Source: Curtobacterium sp. MCLR17_036
GTDB taxonomy: Bacteria > Actinomycetota > Actinomycetes > Actinomycetales > Microbacteriaceae
Assembly (NCBI RefSeq): GCF_003234445.2
Contig: NZ_CP126269.1
Location: 2,046,001-2,110,000 of the forward strand
DNA: 64,000 nucleotides
Direction: 5' to 3'
The translations under genes were made by a program, and so were the position numbers. Within the stretch, counting starts at the first letter, position 1, and each line of letters starts with the position of its first letter. A model generated the notes under the pieces. It was not told the origin of the DNA. It was given only the letters and a program-made list of their open reading frames with translations, and did not search any database. Positions 28,521-37,281 of this stretch are shown piece by piece.

Positions 28521-28936
28521 CGGCACTTGGTGAGCAGAAGATGTCGAGTGGGCCTGCGCGACCCGACACCTTCTGCTCACGAAGGGGCGCGCAACGCCGG
28601 CGGGAGCGCGTGCCCGTCACCACGGTCGCGCCCATCGGCACTTCGCGAGCAGAAGATGTCGAGTGCGCCCGCGCGACCCGACACCTTCTGCTCACGAAGG
28701 GGCGCGCAGCACCGACGCGGGCGCGTGCTCGACGCCGAGGCGCTGGCCGTCGGCACTCGGTGAGCAGAAGATGTCGGTTGCGCCTGCGCGACCCAACACC
28801 TTCTGCTCACCAAAGGGCGCGCGGCGGCGAAGGTCACCGTGCGCGGCGCCGCGGTCGTGGCCGTCGGCACTTGGTGAGCAGAAGATGTCGAGTGCGCCCG
28901 CGCGACCCGACACCTTCTGCTCACGAAGGGGCGCGC
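28521..28936. repeat. Array of four 72-bp imperfect palindromes, period about 115 bp
   Basis: Cores at 28521-28592, 28636-28707, 28751-28822 and 28865-28936, all in the same orientation, separated by 42-43 bp of loosely related sequence. Each core has inverted arms of about 21 bp around GTGAGCAGAAG...CTTCTGCTCAC and a GC-rich centre. Copies 1 and 4 differ at about two positions; copy 3 is the most diverged. The conserved A/C mismatch in the arms would be a G-U pair in RNA read from the minus strand. The array fills the ispG-proS gap (527 bases), which has no gene. It resembles REPIN-type elements. Confidence 0.9.
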
Positions 28937-28970
28937 GGCCCCGCAGGCGCGGGCGCGCTCGACCCGTGCG

Positions 28971-30125
28971 CTACGGCGCGGTGATGACCTGGGGCGAGCC
29001 GAGTGCGGCCTCGGGGCCCATCTCGGCGGCGATGCGGTTCGCCTCGGCGATCAGGGTCGGGACGATCTCGTGCTCCGGCACGGTCTTGACGACCTCGCCC
29101 TTGACGAAGATCTGGCCCTTGCCGTTGCCGGACGCGACGCCGAGGTCGGCCTCGCGGGCCTCGCCCGGGCCGTTCACGACGCAGCCCATGACGGCGACGC
29201 GCAGCGGCACGGTCATGCCCTCGAGTCCCTTCGTCACGTCGTTCGCGAGCTGGTAGACGTCGACCTGCGCACGGCCGCAGCTCGGGCACGAGACGATCTC
29301 GAGCTTGCGCTCGCGCAGGTTGAGGGACTGCAGGATCTGCAGGCCGACCTTGACCTCCTGCGCGGGGGGCGCGGACAGGGACACGCGGATGGTGTCGCCG
29401 ATGCCCTCGGCGAGCAGGATGCCGAACGCGGTGGCGCTCTTGATCGTGCCCTGGAACTCCGGGCCGGCCTCGGTCACGCCGAGGTGCAGCGGCCAGTCGC
29501 CGGCGGCCGCGAGCTGCCGGTAGGCCTTCACCATGACGATGGGGTCGTTGTGCTTCACCGAGATCTTGAAGTCGTGGAAGTCGTGCTCCTCGAACAACGA
29601 GGCCTCCCACACGGCGGACTCGACGAGCGCCTCGGGCGTCGCCTTGCCGTACTTCTGCAGCAGGCTCGGCTCGAGGGAGCCGGCGTTCACGCCGATGCGC
29701 AGGGACACCCCGGCGTCCTTCGCGGCGCGGGCGATGGCACCGACCTGGTCGTCGAACTTGCGGATGTTGCCGGGGTTGACGCGGACCGCGGCACACCCGG
29801 CGTCGATGGCCTGGAAGACGTACTTCGGCTGGAAGTGGATGTCGGCGATCACCGGGATCTGCGACTTCTTCGCGATGATCGGCAGCGCGTCGGCGTCGTC
29901 CTGGCTCGGCACGGCCACCCGGACGATGTCGCAGCCGGAGGCGGTGAGCTCGGCGATCTGCTGCAGGGTCGCGTTGATGTTCGTCGTGGGGGTCGTGGTC
30001 ATCGACTGGACGGACACGGGCGCGTCGCCGCCGACGAGCACCTTGCCGACCCGGATCTGCCGCGACCTGCGACGGGGGGCGAGAGTTTCGGGCGTCTTGG
30101 GCATACCGAGGTTGACTGCGGGCAC
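28971..30125 (-). CDS. ispG: 4-hydroxy-3-methylbut-2-enyl-diphosphate synthase
   Basis: Reduces MEcPP to HMBPP in the MEP isoprenoid pathway using a 4Fe-4S cluster. The cluster ligands are in [10 protein letters not shown] near residue 280 and [10 protein letters not shown] near 315; [33 protein letters not shown] and GVTEAGPEF are family motifs. 384 residues. The GTG at 30125 lies 6 bases after a TAGAGT box (leaderless); MPKTPETL at 30104 is an alternative start. Its relatives dxr and rseP lie upstream but are separated by two unrelated genes. Confidence 0.97.
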   Translation of the reverse strand: MPAVNLGMPKTPETLAPRRRSRQIRVGKVLVGGDAPVSVQSMTTTPTTNINATLQQIAELTASGCDIVRVAVPSQDDADALPIIAKKSQIPVIADIHFQPKYVFQAIDAGCAAVRVNPGNIRKFDDQVGAIARAAKDAGVSLRIGVNAGSLEPSLLQKYGKATPEALVESAVWEASLFEEHDFHDFKISVKHNDPIVMVKAYRQLAAAGDWPLHLGVTEAGPEFQGTIKSATAFGILLAEGIGDTIRVSLSAPPAQEVKVGLQILQSLNLRERKLEIVSCPSCGRAQVDVYQLANDVTKGLEGMTVPLRVAVMGCVVNGPGEAREADLGVASGNGKGQIFVKGEVVKTVPEHEIVPTLIAEANRIAAEMGPEAALGSPQVITAP

Positions 30126-30131
30126 GTCAGC

Positions 30132-30137
30132 ACTCTA
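30132..30137 (-). promoter_or_regulatory. -10 box of leaderless ispG
   Basis: TAGAGT on the minus strand, 6 bases before the GTG. Its first three bases are also the TAG stop codon of the isochorismatase gene. Confidence 0.6.
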
Positions 30138-30722
30138 CGCGCTCGCCCTGACGCTCCCCCGCACCACGTCCGCGGCCGCGTCGACGACGGTGATCAGCGG
30201 CGCGTAGAGGCGCATGACGTCGAGTGCCCGGTCGTGGTCGGCGTCGCTCGCGCCGGCGCAGGCGTCCGCCACGACGGTCACCGTCGCGCCGGCGTCCGCC
30301 GCCGCGAGCGCGGTCGACAGGACGCAGCAGTCCGTGGACACGCCCGTCAGCACGAGGTGCGGGTGGTCGCCGACGACGGCCTGGAGGCCCGTCCCCCACT
30401 TGCCGAACGTCGGTTCCGTCACGACGGGGTCGCCCCGGTCCGCAGCGGCCGACGCGAAGGGCTCGGTGAGTGCGTACAGCGGGTCGGCATCCGGGACGAG
30501 GGCGAAGGGCCAGTCGCGGTAGTACGGCACCCACGCACCCTCGGGCTGTGCCGGGGCGACGAACCGGGTGAACACGGTGCGGCCGGTGAACCGCGGCAGC
30601 AGGTGCTCGATCGCGTACCCGGCGTGGTCGTACCGCGGCGTCGCCCACGGGCTCTCGCCCGAGAAGACCTGCTGCATGTCGACGACCACGAGCCAGGCGT
30701 CCTCCGGCACGGTCGTGGTCAC
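30135..30722 (-). CDS. Isochorismatase-family cysteine hydrolase
   Basis: 195 residues. The family triad is visible: Asp in WLVVVDMQQVFSG, Lys in FGKWGTGLQ, and Cys in LTGVSTDCCVLSTALAAAD, preceded by the usual cis-peptide region. Family members hydrolyse amides or vinyl ethers (nicotinamide, carbamates, isochorismate); the coupling by GTGA overlap to an NCS1 nucleobase-type permease suggests a small imported amide, ureide or pyrimidine breakdown product as substrate. That is inference. Confidence 0.88.
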   Translation of the reverse strand: MTTTVPEDAWLVVVDMQQVFSGESPWATPRYDHAGYAIEHLLPRFTGRTVFTRFVAPAQPEGAWVPYYRDWPFALVPDADPLYALTEPFASAAADRGDPVVTEPTFGKWGTGLQAVVGDHPHLVLTGVSTDCCVLSTALAAADAGATVTVVADACAGASDADHDRALDVMRLYAPLITVVDAAADVVRGSVRASA

Positions 30723-32176
30723 CGCTGCGACTCCTGGCGACGCACGGCGCGACGGGCGGTGAGCAGCGTGCCGACGAACCCGACGACGAGCGCGACGAGG
30801 ACGCCGAGGTTCGCGTACGCCCAGGGGCCGCCGCGCCCACCGAGGCCGAACGGGCCGAGCAGGTACCCCTGCCACGACAGCCACACGGGCGACGAGAGCG
30901 TCACGAGTCCCCAGCCCAGCGCCGTGCCGACCAGGACCAGCGCGACGGCGCCCCACCGCACGTCGCCGTAGCGGCCGCGGCGGTCGTCGAGCTCCGCCTC
31001 GGCGTACGCCGTCCGTCGCAGCAGGACGTCGGCGACGAACACGCCCGCCCACGCGGCGACGGGGACCCCGAGCGTGATGAGGAACGCCTGGAACGGCTGC
31101 AGGAAGTCGGTGGCGAAGAAGACGACGTACACCGCGCCGACGACCATGACGACGCCGTCGACCCCGGCGGCGACCGGTCGCGGGATGCGGACGCCCGCGC
31201 TGAGCAGCGCGAGGCCCGACGAGTAGATGTCGAGCACGGCGCCACCGACGATGCCGAGGATCGCCACGACCGCGAAGGGGACGAGGAACCACACCGGCAG
31301 CACGGTGGTGAGCGCTCCGATCGGGTCGGCGCCGATCGCCGCCCGCAGGTCCGGCGACGACCCCGCGAGCACCAGGCCGACCACGACGAGCACCGCCGGG
31401 GCGAGCGCTCCGCCGAACGTCGTCCAGCCGACCACCCCGCGGGTCGAGGCGGTCCGCGGCAGGTAGCGCGAGTAGTCGGCCGCGGCGTTCACCCAGCCGA
31501 GGCCGAACCCGGTCATCACGAGCACGAGCGCCCCGATCACCTGCTGGGCGCTGCCCGAGGGCAGGGCGCCGAGCGCCGCCGTGTCGATCGTCGGCGCCGC
31601 GAGGACCACGTAGAGGACGGTCAGCACGGCCGTGACGACGGTGATCACCGTCTGCAGGCGCATGATGACGTCGAAGCCCGCGACGCCGGCACCGACCACG
31701 AGCGCGGCCACGACGACGAGCGCGACGAGCTTGGTGAGGACCCCGCCGTCCCAGCCGAGCTCGGTGAACACCGTCGAGGTGGCGAGGACCGCCAGGGCCG
31801 CCAGCGCGGTCTCCCACCCGACCGTGAGCACCCAGCTGAGGAACGAGGGCAGGCGGTTGCCACGCACGCCGAACGCCGCGCGGCTCAGCACCATCGTGGG
31901 CGCTGAGCCCCGCTTGCCGGCGATCGCGACGACGCCGCAGAGCAGGAACGAGAACGCGACGCCGACGACGGAGACGACGGTCGCCTGGACGAGCGAGATG
32001 CCGAAGTCGAGCACGAACGACCCGTAGGCGAGGCCGAGCACGGAGACGTTCGCCGCGAACCACGGCCAGAACAGCCCGCGCGGGGTGCCCTTGCGGTCGA
32101 CCTCGGCGATGACGTCGAGGCCCTGCCGTTCGACGGCGCGGACCTCGGGCGTGGGCTTGGCCGGCACGGTGCTCAT
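30719..32176 (-). CDS. NCS1-family nucleobase/cation symporter (purine-cytosine permease type)
   Basis: 485 residues with about 12 transmembrane helices. The N-terminal RGLFWPWFAANVSVLGLAYG and the helix-8 region GWVNAAADYSRYLPR fit the NCS1 family, which imports cytosine, purines, uracil, allantoin, hydantoins or thiamine. Exact substrate not readable. The ATG is preceded at 6 bases by TACGCT, so it has its own leaderless promoter and forms a two-gene unit with the isochorismatase. Confidence 0.9.
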   Translation of the reverse strand: MSTVPAKPTPEVRAVERQGLDVIAEVDRKGTPRGLFWPWFAANVSVLGLAYGSFVLDFGISLVQATVVSVVGVAFSFLLCGVVAIAGKRGSAPTMVLSRAAFGVRGNRLPSFLSWVLTVGWETALAALAVLATSTVFTELGWDGGVLTKLVALVVVAALVVGAGVAGFDVIMRLQTVITVVTAVLTVLYVVLAAPTIDTAALGALPSGSAQQVIGALVLVMTGFGLGWVNAAADYSRYLPRTASTRGVVGWTTFGGALAPAVLVVVGLVLAGSSPDLRAAIGADPIGALTTVLPVWFLVPFAVVAILGIVGGAVLDIYSSGLALLSAGVRIPRPVAAGVDGVVMVVGAVYVVFFATDFLQPFQAFLITLGVPVAAWAGVFVADVLLRRTAYAEAELDDRRGRYGDVRWGAVALVLVGTALGWGLVTLSSPVWLSWQGYLLGPFGLGGRGGPWAYANLGVLVALVVGFVGTLLTARRAVRRQESQR

Positions 32177-32182
32177 GCGCCG

Positions 32183-32188
32183 AGCGTA
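32183..32188 (-). promoter_or_regulatory. -10 box of the leaderless permease gene
   Basis: TACGCT on the minus strand, 6 bases before the ATG, just past the rseP stop. Confidence 0.6.
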
Positions 32189-32200
32189 GTGCGCGGCCGA

Positions 32201-33535
32201 CTACCCGAACAGGTCCACGGGGCGCACGAGGTCGGCGTAGATGAGCAGCGCGCTCATGCCCGCCAGCAGCACCACGACCACCATCGTCAGGGGCATCGTC
32301 TTCGCCAGGTCGATGGGACCGGGGTCGGCCTTGCCGACGAGCGTGAACGCACGTCGCTTGATCGCCTCCCACAGCGCGCCCGCGATGTGTCCGCCGTCGA
32401 GCGGCAGCAGCGGCAACATGTTCAGCACGAACAGGCCGATGTTCAGCGACGCGAGCAGGCCGAGGATCGTGTACGCCTTGTCGACCACCGGGACGCCGCT
32501 CATCGACGAGACCTCGCCGATGGCACGGCCGACACCGACCACGGACACCGGGCTGTCCTGCGAGCGTTCCTGGGCGCCGAACGCCGCGTTCCACACGGCG
32601 ACGAGCCGCTGCGGCAGGTCGATGATGAGGTGCGCCGACGCCGCGATCTGCGCGCCGGTCGCCGGCAGGACCTCGGTCGGCGACTGCCGCACCAGGGACT
32701 GCCCGATGCTGACGCCGACCACGCCGACCTGCTGGGTCTTCGTGGTGCCGTCGGCGTTCTCGACAGCCTTGCCCTCGGCGTCGTACACGTCGCGGGTGGC
32801 CGTCGTCGGCGTGATCTCGAGCGTCTTCCGGGCACCGTCGCGCTCGACGACGACCGTCACCTGCTCACCGGCCGATCGCTGGAACACCTCGGAGACGCGG
32901 GCGATGGTGGGGTCCTGCTCGCCGTTCACCGACAGCACGACGTCACCGGACACGATGCCCGCCTGCTTCGCGGGCGACTCCGCGTCACCCGGGGCGCACT
33001 CGGTGGCCTGGCTGGTGGGCAACACACAGTCGACGCTGGAAGTGAACGTCGTCGTCGGCGCGCCGAACCCGCACAGGAGCACGCCGAACAGCACGATGCC
33101 GATGACGAGGTTCATCGCCGGTCCGGCGACCATCACGATGATGCGCTTCCACGGGGTGAGCCGGTAGAACGCCCGGGAGTCGTCGCCACCCGAGTCCGCG
33201 ATCTGCTCGGCGCTGGCCTGGCGGGCGTCCTGCACGAAGGCGCCGTACATGCCGGTGTTCGTGATCGCGTTCGCCCGGCCCGAGGCACGCGGCTTGAGCA
33301 TGCCGACCATCGAGATGTACCCGCCGAGCAGGATCGGTCGGATGCCGTACTCGGTCTCACCGCGGCGGAAGGACCAGATCGCCTTGCCGAACCCGAGCGA
33401 GTACTGCGTCACCTTGACGTTGAACAGCTTCGCGAAGGACAGGTGCCCCAGCTCGTGGAGCCCGATCGAGACCAGCAGGCCGACGATGAAGACGACCACG
33501 CCGAGGACGAAGAGCAGGACGGATTCGACGGTCAC
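32201..33535 (-). CDS. rseP: RseP/Rip1-type site-2 intramembrane zinc metalloprotease
   Basis: Cleaves transmembrane substrates such as anti-sigma factors inside the membrane. Seen: HELGH zinc motif in the first helix (SIGLHELGHLSFAK), PDZ domain about residues 190-270 (KQAGIVSGDVVLSVNGEQD), and the third zinc ligand in LPLLPLDGGHIAG near residue 385. 444 residues from the GTG at 33535, which lies 6 bases after a TACGCT box and gives the usual short N-terminus MTVESVLLFVLG; an ATG at 33562 would add 9 residues. The dxr-rseP-ispG order of actinobacteria is broken by two genes. Confidence 0.94.
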   Translation of the reverse strand: MTVESVLLFVLGVVVFIVGLLVSIGLHELGHLSFAKLFNVKVTQYSLGFGKAIWSFRRGETEYGIRPILLGGYISMVGMLKPRASGRANAITNTGMYGAFVQDARQASAEQIADSGGDDSRAFYRLTPWKRIIVMVAGPAMNLVIGIVLFGVLLCGFGAPTTTFTSSVDCVLPTSQATECAPGDAESPAKQAGIVSGDVVLSVNGEQDPTIARVSEVFQRSAGEQVTVVVERDGARKTLEITPTTATRDVYDAEGKAVENADGTTKTQQVGVVGVSIGQSLVRQSPTEVLPATGAQIAASAHLIIDLPQRLVAVWNAAFGAQERSQDSPVSVVGVGRAIGEVSSMSGVPVVDKAYTILGLLASLNIGLFVLNMLPLLPLDGGHIAGALWEAIKRRAFTLVGKADPGPIDLAKTMPLTMVVVVLLAGMSALLIYADLVRPVDLFG

Positions 33536-33541
33536 CGGGAA

Positions 33542-33547
33542 AGCGTA
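33542..33547 (-). promoter_or_regulatory. -10 box of leaderless rseP
   Basis: TACGCT on the minus strand, then TTCCCG, then the GTG. Confidence 0.6.
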
Positions 33548-33582
33548 CGGGACCGACCCCATGGCGGAGCCGAGCGCCGTCT

Positions 33583-33606
33583 GGGAGGTGGGACGGGCCT
33601 CCCGTC
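33583..33606 (-). other. Hairpin at the dxr-rseP junction
   Basis: GACGGG-CCT-CCCGTC (33592-33606) within a longer GGGAGG...CCTCCC pairing, overlapping the dxr stop codon. May be an attenuator or processing site ahead of rseP. Confidence 0.4.
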
Positions 33607-34711
33607 AGCGGGCCAGCGCGCGGTCCGCAGCCGTGCGTGCCCACTGCTCCGCCGCGAGCACGCCGTCGAGCGACGGCTCCCCCGCGGTGTGCTCGTCGAC
33701 GATGCGCTCGACGGTGTCGACGATGTCGAGGAAGCCGATGGCACCCGCGTGGAACGCGGCGACCGCCTGCTCGTTCGCGGCGTTGAAGACGGCCGGGAAG
33801 GTCCCGCCGAGCTCGCCGACCCGCTTCGCGAGCGCGACGGCACCGAAGGCGTCCTGGTCGAGCGGCTCGAAGGTCCAGGTGCTCGCGGTCGTCCAGTCGA
33901 GCGGGACGCCGACGCCGGGCACCCGGTCCGGCCATGCCAGCCCGAGTGCGATCGGCAGGCGCATGTCCGGCGGGGACGCCTGGGCGATGGTCGAGCCGTC
34001 GACGAACTCGACCATCGAGTGCACGATCGACTGCGCGTGCACGGTGACGTCGATCCGGTCGTAGGGGACGTCGAAGAGCAGGTGCGCCTCGATGACCTCG
34101 AGGCCCTTGTTCACCAGGGTGGCCGAGTTCGTCGTGACGACGAGTCCCATGTCCCAGGTCGGGTGCGCCAGCGCCTCGGCCGGGGTGACGTCGCGGAGCT
34201 GCTCGCGGGAGCGCCCGCGGAACGGCCCGCCGCTCGCGGTCAGCACGAGCCGGTGCACCTCGGTGTCGGCGCCGGAGCGGAGCGCCTGCGCGATCGCGGA
34301 GTGCTCGCTGTCGACCGGCACGATCTGTCCCGGCGCGGCGGCCTGCTGCACGAGCGGGCCGCCGACGATCAGGCTCTCCTTGTTCGCCAGCGCCAGGGTC
34401 GCTCCGGACTCCAGCGCCGCCAGGGTCGGACCGAGGCCGACCGACCCGGTGATGCCGTTCAGGACGACTTCGGCCTCGACGCTGCGGACGAGCTGCTCCG
34501 CGTCCGCCGCGCCGAACGCGGTGTCCCGGACGCCGAACCGGGCGGCCTGCTCGGCGACGAGCGCACGGTTGCTGCCCGCCGTCAGCCCGACGACCTCGAA
34601 CCGGTCGGGGTTGCGGGCGACGACGTCGAGCGCCTGCGTGCCGATCGAGCCGGTGCTGCCGAGGACGACGATGCGCCTGCGGGCGGGACCGGCGTCGCGG
34701 CGGTCCGTCAC
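33605..34711 (-). CDS. dxr: 1-deoxy-D-xylulose 5-phosphate reductoisomerase
   Basis: Converts DXP to MEP with NADPH, first committed step of the MEP pathway. 368 residues: [17 protein letters not shown] (NADPH), [33 protein letters not shown] and PTWDMG active-site segments. The GTG at 34711 follows AAGGG located inside the end of the FKBP gene, which stops 2 bases upstream. Confidence 0.97.
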   Translation of the reverse strand: MTDRRDAGPARRRIVVLGSTGSIGTQALDVVARNPDRFEVVGLTAGSNRALVAEQAARFGVRDTAFGAADAEQLVRSVEAEVVLNGITGSVGLGPTLAALESGATLALANKESLIVGGPLVQQAAAPGQIVPVDSEHSAIAQALRSGADTEVHRLVLTASGGPFRGRSREQLRDVTPAEALAHPTWDMGLVVTTNSATLVNKGLEVIEAHLLFDVPYDRIDVTVHAQSIVHSMVEFVDGSTIAQASPPDMRLPIALGLAWPDRVPGVGVPLDWTTASTWTFEPLDQDAFGAVALAKRVGELGGTFPAVFNAANEQAVAAFHAGAIGFLDIVDTVERIVDEHTAGEPSLDGVLAAEQWARTAADRALAR

Positions 34712-34713
34712 GG

Positions 34714-35685
34714 TCAGCCCTTGGCGAGGACGTCGACGACGAACACCAGGGTGGCGTTCTTCGGGATGCCCGAGCCCTCCTGCGGGTTCGCGCCGTAGGC
34801 GTCCTCCGGGGTCGCGACGATGAGGACCTGCGAGCCGACCTTCTGGCCGACGAGCCCGGTCACGAAGCCCTTGATGAGCGCCGACTCGGAGACCGTGAAG
34901 GACGCCGGGGTGCCCTTCGACCACGAGGAGTCGAACTCCTTGCCGGTGCTGTAGACGACGCCCTTGTACTGCACGAGCGCGGTGTCGCCGTCTGCGATCG
35001 TCGCGCCGTCGCCCTGCTTGAGGACCTCGACCTCGGTCTTCGACGGGGCCTTCACACCGTCGGGGATGGTGATCTCCGGTTCGCCGGAGGCCTTGTCCTT
35101 CACCGTGGGCAGCTTCGGGTCCTGGTCCTGCGGCGTGCCGTCCGCCTTCGTGGGGACCTGGGCGACGACGTCCGCGACGACGACGATCTCGCCGCCCGTG
35201 TTGAAGCCGAGCGCGGCGGACTGGCCGACGGCCGCCACCCGGTCGCCGACCTTCGAGCAGGCGAGGAGCGCACCGAACCCGGTCCCACCGACCGACAGGA
35301 CCTGGGGGTTGCCCTCGTCGAAGCCGACCGTGCCGAGCTTCTTGGCGTCCTTCGCCTCGTACACCGAGTACGACACCTGGGCGTAGTCGCCCTCGTCGAG
35401 CGCGGCACCCTTGCCGGACTCGAGCTTCGTCGCCTGCGGCGGCGTCGCCGACAGGCCGGCGTCGAACTTCACGATCGGGGCCTTGCCACCCCCGAACTTC
35501 CCGGCGGCGCGGATCGAGTCCGACTCGTCGCCCGGCTTCGGGCAGGCCGTGATCGGCGAGACCGTGGCGCTGGCGGAGGGCGTCGGCGTGGCCGATGACC
35601 CCTCGGATCCGGCGCCGGAGCACGCGGCGAGTCCCAGCACGACGGCGGGGACGATGGCGATCGGGAGCAGGCGGAGTCGCTTCAC
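34714..35685 (-). CDS. FKBP-type peptidyl-prolyl isomerase lipoprotein
   Basis: 323 residues, exported and lipid-anchored: signal peptide [20 protein letters not shown] with lipobox LAAC at about residue 22. A first, degenerate FKBP-like domain spans about 65-180; a second, better-conserved one (about 215-322) has [37 protein letters not shown] and [13 protein letters not shown] start. It directly precedes dxr, a link seen in related genomes. Confidence 0.9.
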   Translation of the reverse strand: MKRLRLLPIAIVPAVVLGLAACSGAGSEGSSATPTPSASATVSPITACPKPGDESDSIRAAGKFGGGKAPIVKFDAGLSATPPQATKLESGKGAALDEGDYAQVSYSVYEAKDAKKLGTVGFDEGNPQVLSVGGTGFGALLACSKVGDRVAAVGQSAALGFNTGGEIVVVADVVAQVPTKADGTPQDQDPKLPTVKDKASGEPEITIPDGVKAPSKTEVEVLKQGDGATIADGDTALVQYKGVVYSTGKEFDSSWSKGTPASFTVSESALIKGFVTGLVGQKVGSQVLIVATPEDAYGANPQEGSGIPKNATLVFVVDVLAKG

Positions 35686-35691
35686 GGGACC

Positions 35692-36201
35692 CTAGTCTGC
35701 CCCACCGGTCGACGAGTCCGCTGACGACGACGCAGGTCGGACGATCGTCTCGGCCTGGTGGTGGACCGGGAACGCCACCGAACGGGCGATGAAGCACAGG
35801 GCGTTGGCCGTGACGTGGGCGGCCTCGGCGTCCGCCACCCGGTCGGCCTCGAGGATCGTGACCACGGGGTGCAGGGTCGCCTCGGTGAGCTCGCCGGAGC
35901 CGTCCCGGTTGAGCCGCAGCGACGCCGTCGCGGTGTCGCGGTAGTCGACGACCGTGAAGCCCTGCGTGACCGCGACGTGCAGGTAGCTGAGCATGTGGCA
36001 CTGCGCGAGGGCGGCGACGACCATCTCCTCGGGGTTCCAGCGGTCCCGGTCGCCGCGGAACGTCGGGTCCGCCGACCCGGGCACGTCCGGGTGGCCCGCG
36101 GCGGACACGACGTGGTCGCGCCCGAAGTCGCGGTGACCGGACGTGCCGGTGCCGCGGTCGCCGGTCCACCGGACGGAGACCTCGTAGGAGTGGTCGTGCA
36201 C
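35692..36201 (-). CDS. OsmC-family peroxiredoxin-like protein
   Basis: 169 residues. OsmC/Ohr proteins reduce organic hydroperoxides with two cysteines; both are present, in [15 protein letters not shown] and [28 protein letters not shown] is the family signature. The N-terminal region [19 protein letters not shown] resembles the OsmC subgroup rather than Ohr. GTG start with GAGAAGGG upstream. It is 6 bases before the FKBP gene and divergent from the asparaginase gene. Confidence 0.88.
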   Translation of the reverse strand: MHDHSYEVSVRWTGDRGTGTSGHRDFGRDHVVSAAGHPDVPGSADPTFRGDRDRWNPEEMVVAALAQCHMLSYLHVAVTQGFTVVDYRDTATASLRLNRDGSGELTEATLHPVVTILEADRVADAEAAHVTANALCFIARSVAFPVHHQAETIVRPASSSADSSTGGAD

Positions 36202-36224
36202 GCGGGACGCCCTTCTCGGTTCGT

Positions 36225-36230
36225 TAGCAT
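36225..36230 (+). promoter_or_regulatory. -10 box of the leaderless asparaginase gene
   Basis: TAGCAT, then GGCGGC, then the ATG at 36237. Confidence 0.6.
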
Positions 36231-36236
36231 GGCGGC

Positions 36237-37229
36237 ATGACGGTGAGCCACGGAGTCCGCACTGATCGCCATCCTCTCACCGCCGAGGGGTCGGTCGAGC
36301 TCGCGGTGCTCGACCGCTCCGGCTTCGACGAGAGCCGCCACGTCGGCGCCGGCGTCGTCGTCGACGCCTCGGGCACGGTCCTCGACTCGGTGGGCGACGC
36401 CACCGCCAGCATCTACCCCCGCTCGACGATGAAGCCGTTCCAGGCGCTCGCCGTGCGCGGCGCCGGCGCGCTGTTCTCCGACGAGGAACTCGTGCTCACC
36501 ACCGCGAGCCACGCCGGCACCGTCGCACACCAGGCGCTCGCCCGGCACATGCTCGAGTCCTTCGACCACGTCGAGGCCGACCTCGGCTGCCCGCCGGACA
36601 TGCCCTTCGACCGCGCGACCGCACGCACCATGGACGGCCCGCGCCGCCTGGCGATGAACTGCTCGGGGAAGCACGCCGGCATGCTCGCCGCGTGCCGGGT
36701 CAACGGATGGGACGAGGCGACCTACCTCGACGTGACCCACCCGATGCAGGAGCGCGTCCGCAGCGTCGTGCAGGAGTACACGCACGAGACCGTCGACGTC
36801 GTCGGGACCGACGGCTGCGGCGCGCCGGTGTTCCCGCTGACGCTCACCGGGCTCGCACGGGGCTTCGCCGGGGTCGTCGCGCGGGCCGACAGCGACTCGG
36901 CGGCGCTCACCGACGCGGTCCTGGCGCACCCGTGGGCCATCGACGGCATCGGCCGGGCGAACACCGTCACGATCGAGCGGCTCGGGGTGCTCGCGAAGCT
37001 CGGCGCCGAGGGCGTCATGGTGATGGGACTGCCCGGCGGTGCTGCGGTGGCCGTGAAGATGCTCGACGGCTCGGCGCGGGCGGGCACGCTCGCCGCGCTG
37101 ACGCTGCTGGAGCGGAACGGCCTCGTCGACGCCGAGGGTGTGGCGGACGTCGTGGCGGCCACCGGCGAGCAGGTGCTCGGCGGCGGCGTGCCGGTCGGCG
37201 CGGTGCGGGTGGGTGCGGGTCTGCGCTGA
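36237..37229 (+). CDS. L-asparaginase, Rhizobium etli type II-like (thermolabile family)
   Basis: Hydrolyses asparagine to aspartate and ammonia. 330 residues. The Ser-x-x-Lys pair of this family is in YPRSTMKPFQALAVRG near residue 63; the cysteine/lysine zinc-site residues known from the R. etli enzymes are in MNCSGKHAGMLAA and GTDGCGAPVFPLTL. TTASHAGTVAHQ is also conserved. It is unrelated to E. coli AnsA/B. The mRNA appears leaderless. It converges on the hypothetical gene at 37282. Confidence 0.88.
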   Translation: MTVSHGVRTDRHPLTAEGSVELAVLDRSGFDESRHVGAGVVVDASGTVLDSVGDATASIYPRSTMKPFQALAVRGAGALFSDEELVLTTASHAGTVAHQALARHMLESFDHVEADLGCPPDMPFDRATARTMDGPRRLAMNCSGKHAGMLAACRVNGWDEATYLDVTHPMQERVRSVVQEYTHETVDVVGTDGCGAPVFPLTLTGLARGFAGVVARADSDSAALTDAVLAHPWAIDGIGRANTVTIERLGVLAKLGAEGVMVMGLPGGAAVAVKMLDGSARAGTLAALTLLERNGLVDAEGVADVVAATGEQVLGGGVPVGAVRVGAGLR

Positions 37230-37281
37230 CGGAACAGCGGCTGCTGACCGTCGGCCGCCACGGACGGGTGCCGCTGCGCGG

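Noticed and set aside
28521..28936. Resemblance to a CRISPR array (regular repeats and spacers)
   Set aside because: 72-bp repeats are too long, spacers are related to each other, and no cas genes are near.
28541..28984. Open frames through the hairpin repeat array
   Set aside because: They arise from the repeated palindromes, the period of about 115 bp is not a multiple of three, and the products are Arg/Pro/Ser-rich with no domain.
33536..33562. ATG at 33562 as the rseP start
   Set aside because: It lacks a ribosome-binding site, and the TACGCT -10 box lies between it and the GTG at 33535, which gives the family's usual N-terminus.
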